Below are positions 15,847 through 23,388 of a stretch of DNA of 64,000 nt, piece by piece. A model generated the notes under the pieces. That model was not told the DNA's origin, did no database searches, and saw only the letters and a list, made by a program, of their open reading frames with translations. How positions within the stretch are numbered: position 1 is the stretch's first letter; each line of letters starts with the position of its first letter. The DNA comes from Bordetella parapertussis. Its GTDB lineage: Bacteria; Acidobacteriota; Terriglobia; Bryobacterales; Bryobacteraceae. The stretch covers positions 62,001 to 126,000 of the forward strand of contig CALQCC020000009.1 in NCBI GenBank assembly GCA_943328975.2, read 5' to 3'. Position numbers and translations under genes: made by a program.

Positions 15847-16772
15847 GCGCTACGACGTAGCCGATCCCTGACCAGTTGTCCGAAGGCGGTAGGGCCCAGA
15901 TCTTCGCGCGACACCAAATGCGGATGATCCGAAAAACTCCACGCCGTCCACCCGATCTCCAGCGCGTCGAAATAATCGAGCAGCCGTCGCCCCCACTCCA
16001 CATCATGCTCGCGACCGCCAAACTCTGCGGCAAACACGGGCAGCGCCCCAGCGAGTTCCCCGAACGCAGCGAACCAGTCCTCGCCCTTATTCGGATACAC
16101 GTGCGTCGAGTAGACCAAGTTCGGACGATCCAACGGGAACCCGCGCAAATCATAACCCCAATCGGTCCCGGAGATGAAGAGCAGCGTATCGGGCGCATCG
16201 GCGCGGATGGTGTCGATCAGATGCTCGGCCCAAGGCTGCCACTCTGTCATCGAGACACGGCGATGCTCCGAATGATGGAGCGTACCGTCGGGCCGATGCA
16301 ACGTGTAAGGATCATCCTGAGCCCTATCGTGCGGTTCATTGAAGAGGTCGAACATTACGGCCGGATTCGCGCCATAGCGCTGCGCGAGCGTCGACCACAA
16401 CCGCGCCGTATCGGGATTCGGCAACGGAGCCACGAACTGGCGGTTGGGGCTGAAAGGCCGGTCGGCGTCGAGCCACTGCAGGTCCAGCAAGCTGTACGCC
16501 CCGTGGTCGGCGGCGCAGGCGATGGCGTCGTCCAGTAAGCAAAGGTAGTCTTCCCCTGTAAGCTCGCCCCGACCGTTCAAGACCCAGTCCTGATTGAAAG
16601 GAAAGCGAACGATGTTGGCGCCCCAATCCTGCGTAATAACCGCGATCTCTTCGGGAGGGATAGGAGTAGTGCTGTATTCCAGCCCAGAACGGTTTACACC
16701 CCGCAATAAGACAGATTGACCCCGGATGTCAGTAATCCGGCAGCCATCGGCGGAGATGCGTGTGAGGGTCAA
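15843..16772 (-). CDS. Glycoside hydrolase family 5-like protein
   Basis: This 309-residue TIM-barrel hydrolase begins with the GH5 pattern RGQSVLLRGVNRSGLEY. The catalytic acid is Glu146 in LFNEPH and the nucleophile Glu250 in FAAEFGG; His224 and Tyr226 (STHVYPNKG) are also in family positions. The fold is retaining and would cut beta-linked glycans. There is no signal peptide, so the enzyme appears cytosolic unless a longer start exists, which is unusual for a cellulase-type GH5 and suggests it acts on imported oligosaccharides or glycosides. The last four bases overlap the convergent MFS gene. Confidence 0.85.
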   Translation of the reverse strand: MTLTRISADGCRITDIRGQSVLLRGVNRSGLEYSTTPIPPEEIAVITQDWGANIVRFPFNQDWVLNGRGELTGEDYLCLLDDAIACAADHGAYSLLDLQWLDADRPFSPNRQFVAPLPNPDTARLWSTLAQRYGANPAVMFDLFNEPHDRAQDDPYTLHRPDGTLHHSEHRRVSMTEWQPWAEHLIDTIRADAPDTLLFISGTDWGYDLRGFPLDRPNLVYSTHVYPNKGEDWFAAFGELAGALPVFAAEFGGREHDVEWGRRLLDYFDALEIGWTAWSFSDHPHLVSREDLGPTAFGQLVRDRLRRSA

Positions 16773-16920
16773 ACTAGGGCGACCTACCTAAGTCCACTCT
16801 ACAGTAGATGACGGCCAGCGCCGATGGATGGAGCAGGAAAAGATCCGCAACGGCATGCTTTGCCGCCGCGGCATTTGTTCGAAGGTTCCCTTCAAGGGTT
16901 GGAAAAAGGTCGGAGACGCG

Positions 16921-17619
16921 ATGAAAAAGAAGAATCTAGTCACACTGCTGGCGATTGCGTTCATGGTAGCGCTGGTCGCCACCGGCATGTTCTACGGACT
17001 GTTCGTCACGAAACTGAAGAGCAATGGCAGCGGCAAGACGTTGGTGGTCGCCGCGAAGCCCTTGGAAGCCGGGACCGTCCTGGCCGCGGACGACGTAAAG
17101 AGCGTGGCTTGGCCCGCCGAAGAGCTGCCGCAAGGTGCCTTTGAACGTCCCGATCAAGTTACGGGCAAGACACTTTTCGGGTCGCTGAGCCGAGCGGAAC
17201 CGGTGCTATCGGCGCGGTTAGCCTCGGAAGAAGGTGGCGGGCAAGGCGCGGGGATTCCTGCGGGCATGCGTGCTGTCTCGGTCCACGTCTCTGATTCCAG
17301 CGGTGTGATGGGCTTGCTGCACGTTGGGCACAAGGTAGACGTGCAAGTCGTAATTCCGAAAACGAATGATTCAGCCGCGGTATTGCGCACTGCGATCGAA
17401 GGACTGGAAGTTCTGGCAGTCAGCAACAAGGCTGAGGCAAACTCGCAAGGGTTCAGCCTGCCCGTAGTTACCCTGTTGGCCAAGCCGGGGGACGCAGACG
17501 TTCTCGCGTTGGCGGATTCGGGTGCCCGCATTCGTCTCACGTTACGCAACCCTTTGGATACCGCAACGCGTGCGCGAACTCCGCTGACGCTGCCGTCTGT
17601 GATGCAGTCCCTCCGCTAG
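16921..17619 (+). CDS. cpaB: Flp pilus assembly protein CpaB (RcpC)
   Basis: This 232-residue protein has an N-terminal KKK followed by one membrane segment (about 7-27), then an SAF domain (TLVVAAKPLEAGTVLAADDV, about 40-100), and a CpaB-type C-terminal region with RAVSVHVSDSSGVMGLLHVGHKVDV. This is the standard CpaB architecture; the protein acts at the periplasmic side of the tight-adherence pilus system. ATG 16921 has GGAG seven bases upstream; a longer frame from 16828 lacks the family pattern. It is followed by tadB and tadC in the same direction with no tadA or secretin gene adjacent. Confidence 0.85.
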   Translation: MKKKNLVTLLAIAFMVALVATGMFYGLFVTKLKSNGSGKTLVVAAKPLEAGTVLAADDVKSVAWPAEELPQGAFERPDQVTGKTLFGSLSRAEPVLSARLASEEGGGQGAGIPAGMRAVSVHVSDSSGVMGLLHVGHKVDVQVVIPKTNDSAAVLRTAIEGLEVLAVSNKAEANSQGFSLPVVTLLAKPGDADVLALADSGARIRLTLRNPLDTATRARTPLTLPSVMQSLR

Positions 17620-17638
17620 GCACACTACAAGGCAACCC

Positions 17639-18604
17639 ATGCTGATCCTTTCGGTTCTAGGCTTCTTCGTCGTCATTTTCCTGGTGGCAACCATCACGGT
17701 GGCTATCGCGTGGATGGCGTTCGTGAAGCGTACGGCGGAAGCTGACGAAGCGCGGCGGGGTGAGAACGGCGCATCGGAGGCACTCGAGGAAGATTCTCCG
17801 CTCTTCCGGACAGAGCGGCTGAGTACCCTGACTTTTTTGCAAAATCTGTTGACGCGCTTCGACTTCATGGAACTGCTGAAGGCGCGCTTGGCCCAAGCGG
17901 AACTGCATTGGTCCGTAGGCCGCGTCACGCTGGCAATGTTGTTATGTGGAACCGTCACGGGATTATTGGTGAAAGGGCTGGTTCCCGGTTTCGCGGCGGT
18001 AGCTGTGGGAATCGGCGCGGCGTTTGCGCCCTATGGCTATATTCTCCGTTTGCGCGATAAACGCTTCGCCAAATTTCGCGAGATGTTCCCGGATGTTCTG
18101 GATTCCCTGGCACGCGCGTTGCGTGCAGGTTATCCCCTTTCGTCGGCGTTTGATTTGGTGGCGAAGGACATACAGGAGCCAATCGCGACAGAAATGCGGC
18201 GCGTGTCTGTAGAAGCAAACTTGGGAATGGGTTGGCAAAGAGCGCTGGTGACGTTGGGCGAAAGAATGCCGCTGCTCGAGGTAAACCTGTTCGCCTCGGC
18301 GGTCACCTTGCATGCGCGCACCGGCGGTAAGCTGAACGAAGTGCTCTCAGATTTAGCTACGTCCATGCGCGAAAGTCTTGCCTTGCAAGGCGAGGTCCGA
18401 GCGCTGGCTGCTCACGGCAAGCTCACGGGTGCGGTGTTGACCATCCTGCCTATTGCCATCGCCTCCATGATGATGGTGGTGAGCCCCTCTTACATGCTGG
18501 TGCTCTACAACTATCCTTACGGCAAGACACTGATTGCCGCGGCGATCGGATGTCTGGTGGCGGCCCACTTCGTAATCCGGAAACTGGTGGACATTAAGCT
18601 ATGA
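17639..18604 (+). CDS. tadB: Type II secretion system F family protein TadB
   Basis: This 321-residue inner-membrane protein has an N-terminal helix (about 2-26), a pair of helices at about 98-135, a T2SSF domain (about 150-290) with FPDVLDSLARALRAGYPL and NEVLSDLATSMRESL, and a C-terminal hydrophobic pair ending FVIRKLVDIKL. It forms the platform of the Flp pilus with TadC. Its stop overlaps the tadC start (ATGA), so the two are translationally coupled. Confidence 0.88.
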   Translation: MLILSVLGFFVVIFLVATITVAIAWMAFVKRTAEADEARRGENGASEALEEDSPLFRTERLSTLTFLQNLLTRFDFMELLKARLAQAELHWSVGRVTLAMLLCGTVTGLLVKGLVPGFAAVAVGIGAAFAPYGYILRLRDKRFAKFREMFPDVLDSLARALRAGYPLSSAFDLVAKDIQEPIATEMRRVSVEANLGMGWQRALVTLGERMPLLEVNLFASAVTLHARTGGKLNEVLSDLATSMRESLALQGEVRALAAHGKLTGAVLTILPIAIASMMMVVSPSYMLVLYNYPYGKTLIAAAIGCLVAAHFVIRKLVDIKL

Positions 18605-19524
18605 CAACGACCGCGCTGCTAGTTTCTTTTTTCTTGTTTACGCTTTTGGGCGTAAGCGCGGCGGGCTATTTGTTGGTACTGAAGCCATCGCGAGCGGAAG
18701 GCGACGACGGAGAGTTTTCTGTCCAGAGCGTTCTGAATCAGCCGGACCTTCCTGCCACACAGGCCGCACTGCTGGACATCTTCAGCTTGCTGGGAAACAG
18801 GTTTCCAGAAAGCAGTTCCCAGCGGGAGTCTGCAAGAAAGTTACTCTTGATGGCCGGCTATCGGTGGCCGTCCGCTGTGTCCACGTTCTTAGGTATCAAG
18901 TGCTCCACGGCATTCACGTTAGGCGTGGCCGGTGCTTGGGCCAGCTTAACTTTCAATGACGGCAACGCGGTGTCCCTGGCGGCGATTTGCGGTTTTGGAT
19001 TCGGGTTCCTACTGCCGGACCGCGTGTTAGAGCGAGTAGCGCGCGCGCGCGGCGACCGTTTGCGTCGCGGCCTGCCTGCGGCACTGGATCTTTTGATCTT
19101 GGCCGTAGAAGCCGGGCAGAGCGTGGATTCTGGCATTCTCGAAACTAGCCGGGGCCTGCGCGTCGGCCATCCCGACTTGGCCGCGGAATTCACCCAGCTC
19201 CACTTGGAGCTTCGTGCAGAGGCTTCGCGTGAGGACGCACTGCGCAGTTTCGCCGCGCCTACGCAAGATCAAGAAATCCGTAAGTTTGCGGCCCTCATCA
19301 TGGACACAGACCGCTTCGGCACCAGCTTGGGTCCAGCGCTGCGCTCGCATGGCCACTATCTACGAACACGCTTCCGCCAGTCCGCGCAGGAACGTGCGCG
19401 CAAAGTGGCAGTGAAATTGATCTTCCCGGTGTTCTTCCTGATCTTCCCGTCGGTGATCCTGGTAACCCTGGGTCCCGCAGTGATCCTGATCTTCACCCAG
19501 ATGACGAAACTAGTCGGTCAGTAG
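18601..19524 (+). CDS. tadC: Type II secretion system F family protein TadC
   Basis: This 307-residue protein has an N-terminal helix (about 5-27), a central hydrophobic pair (about 97-140), and the T2SSF segment with GLPAALDLLILAVEAGQSVD and LRTRFRQSAQERARKVAVKL before a final helix. It pairs with TadB as the membrane platform of the tight-adherence pilus. It ends four bases before the convergent DUF6152 gene. No ATPase, pilin or prepilin peptidase gene is in the window. Confidence 0.88.
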   Translation: MTTTALLVSFFLFTLLGVSAAGYLLVLKPSRAEGDDGEFSVQSVLNQPDLPATQAALLDIFSLLGNRFPESSSQRESARKLLLMAGYRWPSAVSTFLGIKCSTAFTLGVAGAWASLTFNDGNAVSLAAICGFGFGFLLPDRVLERVARARGDRLRRGLPAALDLLILAVEAGQSVDSGILETSRGLRVGHPDLAAEFTQLHLELRAEASREDALRSFAAPTQDQEIRKFAALIMDTDRFGTSLGPALRSHGHYLRTRFRQSAQERARKVAVKLIFPVFFLIFPSVILVTLGPAVILIFTQMTKLVGQ

Positions 19525-19528
19525 CTCG

Positions 19529-19915
19529 CTACTTGCCGGGCTGTTCCGTAGGTGCCGAACCGCCCACGAAGAGCTTCTTCCCGTCGGCGAGCGTAACGTC
19601 ACGACCGTTGGCTCTGTTTGACCCGTCCTTGGCCTGGTAACCGTCCACGACGACGATCGTGCCCTTGGGCAGCGAATCCTTGTTGATGCCGCGGCGGAAC
19701 AACGTATTCGGACTGCCGCCCTCGATCATCCAACTGGTGACTTTACCCGCGCCGTCCTTCACGTCGATGTGAATCCACGAATGCGGGTTGATGAATTCGA
19801 CTTTGGTCACTACGCCGGTCATCTTCAACGGTTTGGTCGAATCGAACTCGGCGGAAAACGCATGATGCGCATACACGGGCGCGACGGCAAGCAAAATACC
19901 CAGAAGTTTTCGCAT
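19529..19915 (-). CDS. DUF6152-type exported protein
   Basis: This 128-residue protein has a signal peptide (MRKLLGILLAVAPVYA) followed at once by HHAFSAEFD, the family hallmark. The body has INPHSWIHIDVKD and a GSPNTLFRRG loop and reads as a small beta-barrel, resembling OB-fold-like periplasmic proteins. ATG 19915 begins a clean signal peptide; a longer frame adds 14 basic residues. It is the last gene of a five-gene operon and a close paralogue of the protein at 20915-21325, sharing SLPKGT-VVDGYQAKDG-NRA. Function unknown; conserved His residues after the signal peptide could bind a metal (inference). Confidence 0.8.
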   Translation of the reverse strand: MRKLLGILLAVAPVYAHHAFSAEFDSTKPLKMTGVVTKVEFINPHSWIHIDVKDGAGKVTSWMIEGGSPNTLFRRGINKDSLPKGTIVVVDGYQAKDGSNRANGRDVTLADGKKLFVGGSAPTEQPGK

Positions 19916-19925
19916 CGTTTGTCTC

Positions 19926-20903
19926 CTACTGTTTCTCTGCCTGACGCGCGCCGGCAAGGATTCCTTCCATCGCGTAGTTGCCCTCGTTGCAGGCGTATTC
20001 GTATAAGGGGCCCTCGACAGAACTCATGGGGATCTGCGCCGTCCAAGGCCGCACGAACGCGGGATCGTTGACCGTGAACTCGTACATTAGAACGTCTTTG
20101 TTGATGCGCGTAAACTTCTCGATCAACTTCATGTCCTTGCTGGACCCATTGAACGGCGAATCGTTGGTGAAGTTCGTCGTTTCGACCACCAGTGTCTCGC
20201 CTTCCCAATGCCCGACAGGATCGCCTAGCCACAGCCGAATGTTGGACGGTACATGCGCGCGCCCATCGGTCGGGATGATTCGGACGTCGTGGATCATTTC
20301 AATGTAGATTCCGACGTAGCCCGGACCCTGCACAAACTGGTAGTTGTTGTTGTAGAAGCTCGGCATCATGGGCGGGCCGCCCGTGGGCCACACGATGCAG
20401 CGTTCCGCCAGCGAACGGCTCTCCGGACCATCGGCGGGCCCGCGCAGGCGGCGCTGGTTGGCCCGCTCAGCTTGCAGCTGCTTGCCGTAGTCCGACAATG
20501 CGGGCACGTGGCCGTCTTCAGGGTCAATGATCAGCGAGGTCCGTAACGTAGGCACCACCTGATTGCCACGATCCCACCAGAAGTCGTTGTACGCCTTGCT
20601 CACATCCTGATCGCCCGCCGTGCGGATGTCCGCATTATTGCGAGCCACGGTCTCTTTCTCGTAAGCCTGCGCCTCAGCCTCGGTAAACAAGGGCTTAGTA
20701 GCCATGTTCGCGGGCCGCTGCAGTGGCGTGATGGTGACGTTGGTCCACAGCCCCTGCAAGTCAGGGACCCCATCAGGAGTGCGTGGAGCCTTCCAGCCTT
20801 TGGGCGAGGTGACAGAGGGGCGCATGGAAACCGGCGGCGTTTGTGCGGATAGCGCAAACGCCGCGAGCCCGGCGATAACGATTACAGAAGATCTAACTAA
20901 CAT
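19926..20903 (-). CDS. Exported KAPRTPDG-family protein of unknown function
   Basis: This 325-residue protein has a signal peptide (about 1-20, VIVIAGLAAFALSAQ). Family landmarks are GWKAPRTPDGVPDLQGLWTN (36-55), AERCIVWPTGGPPMMP (167-181), QGPGYVGIYIEMIHD (192-206), IIPTDGRAHVPSNIR (209-223), GHWEGETLVVETTNF (231-245) and a C-terminal YEYACNEGNY. The two Cys residues may form a disulfide. No characterised enzyme family is recognisable. It sits between two DUF6152 genes in an operon and is paralogous to the proteins at 21338 and 22407. Confidence 0.75.
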   Translation of the reverse strand: MLVRSSVIVIAGLAAFALSAQTPPVSMRPSVTSPKGWKAPRTPDGVPDLQGLWTNVTITPLQRPANMATKPLFTEAEAQAYEKETVARNNADIRTAGDQDVSKAYNDFWWDRGNQVVPTLRTSLIIDPEDGHVPALSDYGKQLQAERANQRRLRGPADGPESRSLAERCIVWPTGGPPMMPSFYNNNYQFVQGPGYVGIYIEMIHDVRIIPTDGRAHVPSNIRLWLGDPVGHWEGETLVVETTNFTNDSPFNGSSKDMKLIEKFTRINKDVLMYEFTVNDPAFVRPWTAQIPMSSVEGPLYEYACNEGNYAMEGILAGARQAEKQ

Positions 20904-20914
20904 TCTCGGAACGA

Positions 20915-21325
20915 CTAATTACCACCATCGGCGCCGGGGGCGGAGCCACCCAGGAACAGGCGCTTGCCGTCCTTGGCGAAGGTTAGGTCTTTACCGACTG
21001 CGCGATTCGCGCCGTCTTTCGCTTGATAGCCATCGACCACGATCTCTGTACCCTTGGGCAGAGACTCGCGTGAGAAGCCCAAGCGGAACAGCGAATTCGG
21101 GCTGCCGCCTTCGACCATCCAGCGCGTCACGGAGCCGTCGGCGTTCTTCACATCGAGGTGGATCCAGGAGTGCGGATTGACCAGCTCCCATTTGACCACC
21201 GTGCCCTTGAGCAACAGAGGCCGTGTGGCATCAAACTCGGCAGCGAACGCGTGGTGCGCGCTCGCAGGCCGCGTGGCCACTAACATCCCGGCACATACTG
21301 CGGCAATCGCTAAAGTCTTTCGCAT
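20915..21325 (-). CDS. DUF6152-type exported protein (paralogue 2)
   Basis: This 136-residue protein has a signal peptide (TLAIAAVCAGMLVATRPASA) followed by HHAFAAEFDATRP. It shares the order GxVxKxExxNPHSWIHxDVK, GGSPNxLFR, SLPKGTEIVVDGYQAKDGANRA with the gene at 19529, so the two are recent paralogues. AGGAG lies upstream of the ATG. It is co-transcribed with a KAPRTPDG-family protein on each side. Function unknown. Confidence 0.8.
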   Translation of the reverse strand: MRKTLAIAAVCAGMLVATRPASAHHAFAAEFDATRPLLLKGTVVKWELVNPHSWIHLDVKNADGSVTRWMVEGGSPNSLFRLGFSRESLPKGTEIVVDGYQAKDGANRAVGKDLTFAKDGKRLFLGGSAPGADGGN

Positions 21326-21337
21326 GTCGTTACGCTC

Positions 21338-22363
21338 CTACTTCGCGGCTGCGGCTTTCTTTTCGTCGGCGCGAGCGCCGCTCAGGATGTTGGCCATGCC
21401 GTAGTTGGCTTCCTGGCACGCATACTCATACACGGCGCCATCGATCTTGCCGATCGGATACTCGCCCGACCATGACTTTTCCCACGTGGAAGGATCAGAC
21501 ACCGTGAACTGGTACAGCACGGTCTCGGGACCCGAGCGGGTGAAGCGCTCCACTACGTGGAGGTTGCGGCTGGCTCCGCGGCCTACGGCGGGCAGGTCGT
21601 TGAAGTTGGTGGTATCCACCACCAGCGTGTCGCCTTCCCAATGGCCGACGGATTCGCCGAAGAACTGACGGATGTTGCCGGATGCGTGCGGGCGCCCATC
21701 GGTGGGGATGATGCGCGTGTCATGGATCATTTCTTGGACGATGCCGACGTAGCCGGGGCCTTGGACGATCTGCAAGGTCGCGTTGTAGCCAACGGGCAGC
21801 ATGGGCGGGCCTTCGTTGCCCCAGTAGATGCAGCGTTCGGCGATGCCGCGATTCTCGGGGCCGTCAAACTGGTGGCCGGCGACCAAGGCACGCGCGTCGG
21901 CTTGGCGCTTGGTGGCTTCGGGGATCATCGCGGGCACCTTGCCCGTTTCCCCGACGAGGATCGAGGTGCGATTGCTGGCCATCGCAGCGGTAACGTTGCG
22001 CGTCAGACCGAACTGCGAGGTGTCGTAGTGAATGTCCGCCACTGTGCCGACTACGTTGGCTTGGGGAAATGCGGGCGCGGCAGCAGCGCGGGCGGCCGCA
22101 GCTTCGGCGTTCGCCTTCACTTCCGCATCGGTGTAAAACTCTTTCGCGCCCAGATTCGCGGGGCGTTCCAGCGGCACGGCGCTGGAGTTACTGTAGACGC
22201 CTTGCAGGTCCGGCACGCCGTCCGGGGTGCGCGGAGCCTTATAGGCGGCAGCCTTCGCCGCAGCAGGAGCCTTTGCCGCTGCCTTGGCAGTCGCGGTCTG
22301 AGCATACGCCGGGCCGCCAGCTACAGCCAGCGCAAGCATCGAAGCGAACAACTGAGTTCTCAT
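21338..22363 (-). CDS. Exported KAPRTPDG-family protein of unknown function (paralogue 2)
   Basis: This 341-residue protein has a signal peptide (LFASMLALAVAGGPAYA), an Ala/Lys-rich linker (about 24-44), then AYKAPRTPDGVPDLQGVYSN. It keeps IAERCIYWGNEGPPMLP, QGPGYVGIVQEMIHD, RIIPTDGRPH, GHWEGDTLVVDTTNF and YEYACQEANYGMANILSGAR, all colinear with the protein at 19926. GGGAGG precedes the ATG by about ten bases. The alternation of large and small exported proteins suggests a functional pair; no activity can be assigned. Confidence 0.75.
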   Translation of the reverse strand: MRTQLFASMLALAVAGGPAYAQTATAKAAAKAPAAAKAAAYKAPRTPDGVPDLQGVYSNSSAVPLERPANLGAKEFYTDAEVKANAEAAAARAAAAPAFPQANVVGTVADIHYDTSQFGLTRNVTAAMASNRTSILVGETGKVPAMIPEATKRQADARALVAGHQFDGPENRGIAERCIYWGNEGPPMLPVGYNATLQIVQGPGYVGIVQEMIHDTRIIPTDGRPHASGNIRQFFGESVGHWEGDTLVVDTTNFNDLPAVGRGASRNLHVVERFTRSGPETVLYQFTVSDPSTWEKSWSGEYPIGKIDGAVYEYACQEANYGMANILSGARADEKKAAAAK

Positions 22364-22406
22364 AAATCTACAGCCTCCCGATTTTTGGGGTCGTTACTTC
22401 CGGACC

Positions 22407-23303
22407 TTACTGCTTACCTTTACCTTTGCCTTGCTTGCCATTATTCGCCGGGGGCGCCGCCGGTGGGGCGGGAACTCCCGCGGGTTTGCGCAGGTGGCCA
22501 TACAGCAACTCCTCGGCAAACACAACACACTTGAATTCGAGTAACCGGGCGTTATCTTCCACTTGCCGGTACAGCGGGACCCGGATGGTCCACGGCTGTG
22601 TATAGGTCTCGGGATCTTCGATGCGCGCTTCGTACATCAAGACGTCCGGGCTGCGCATGGTCCAGCGTTCGACAACGTGGAGTTGGTCGCTGTGATGGTT
22701 GCCGGAGCGGTCCAGCCAACTCTGATCGCCCAGCGCGGTCACGTCGACCACCAGCGTTTCGCCTTCCCAGTGGGCGTTAGAGGTTCCCATCCAGGAATCC
22801 GCTGGGGCCTTCAGGGGCGTACCGGTATTGAGGATGCGCACTGCGCCCGCATACTCGTAGGAGATCATGATATCTTTGGCGCCCTGAATTATCTGGAAGG
22901 GATACGGCATGTAATTCGCACGCGGCACACCCCCCATGTAGCACTTGGCTTCGGGATCTTCTTTCGCACGCGCGGCGAAATTCTTTTTCTTTTGTTCCAG
23001 CGCAGCAGGCTTGTAGGGAATGGTTCCGCCGACCACATATCCGACACTGGGCGGCACCGCGTAAATGGAACCGAGCTTAGGATCCACCGACGGGCCGGGG
23101 CCGTGCGGTTCCAGGTCCCAGTTGGGCAGGCCGTTTGACATCCATAAGCCGTTGAGATTGGGCTTGCCGTCCTTGGTGCGCGGGGCTTTGAAAGCCGGAG
23201 CCTTGGTCTGCTGCGCCTGCGTCTCCGTGGGCATGAAAACAGCGGCCAATAGTGCCGCCATGGCACTCGCTACTACTACCGAACCTGTGAACCAGTTGCG
23301 CAT
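22407..23303 (-). CDS. Exported KAPRT-family protein of unknown function (divergent paralogue, first in operon)
   Basis: This 298-residue protein has a signal peptide (about 1-30, ending TETQAQ), then FKAPRTKDGKPNLNGLWMSN. It is shorter and more divergent than its two neighbours: the middle cysteine is in AKCYMGG, the central motif reads HWEGETLVVDVTALGD, and the second Cys is in FKCVVFAEEL. The C-terminus is Pro/Ala then Gly/Lys-rich (KQGKGKGKQ), perhaps a surface or cell-wall anchor (inference). It is first in the operon behind the promoter at 23348-23376. Confidence 0.75.
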   Translation of the reverse strand: MRNWFTGSVVVASAMAALLAAVFMPTETQAQQTKAPAFKAPRTKDGKPNLNGLWMSNGLPNWDLEPHGPGPSVDPKLGSIYAVPPSVGYVVGGTIPYKPAALEQKKKNFAARAKEDPEAKCYMGGVPRANYMPYPFQIIQGAKDIMISYEYAGAVRILNTGTPLKAPADSWMGTSNAHWEGETLVVDVTALGDQSWLDRSGNHHSDQLHVVERWTMRSPDVLMYEARIEDPETYTQPWTIRVPLYRQVEDNARLLEFKCVVFAEELLYGHLRKPAGVPAPPAAPPANNGKQGKGKGKQ

Positions 23304-23347
23304 TATGAAAGAGAGCCTCGCTCAGTACGGCTAGTAAACCGTTTTAG

Positions 23348-23376
23348 ATGTTACAGACAAACGACTTCGGTGTCAA
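23348..23376 (-). promoter_or_regulatory. Sigma70-type promoter of the five-gene exported-protein operon
   Basis: On the minus strand TTGACA (23376-23371), a 17-base spacer and TAACAT (23353-23348) form a near-consensus promoter. The start site would be near 23341, giving a leader of about 38 bases before ATG 23303. It is the best -35/-10 pair I found in the window. Confidence 0.6.
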
Positions 23377-23388
23377 TGGGACAAGCGT

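Noticed and set aside
16828-16920. Upstream extension of cpaB
   Set aside because: The extra 31 residues contain scattered Cys and basic residues, and the start at 16921 has GGAG and a KKK-plus-helix N-terminus.
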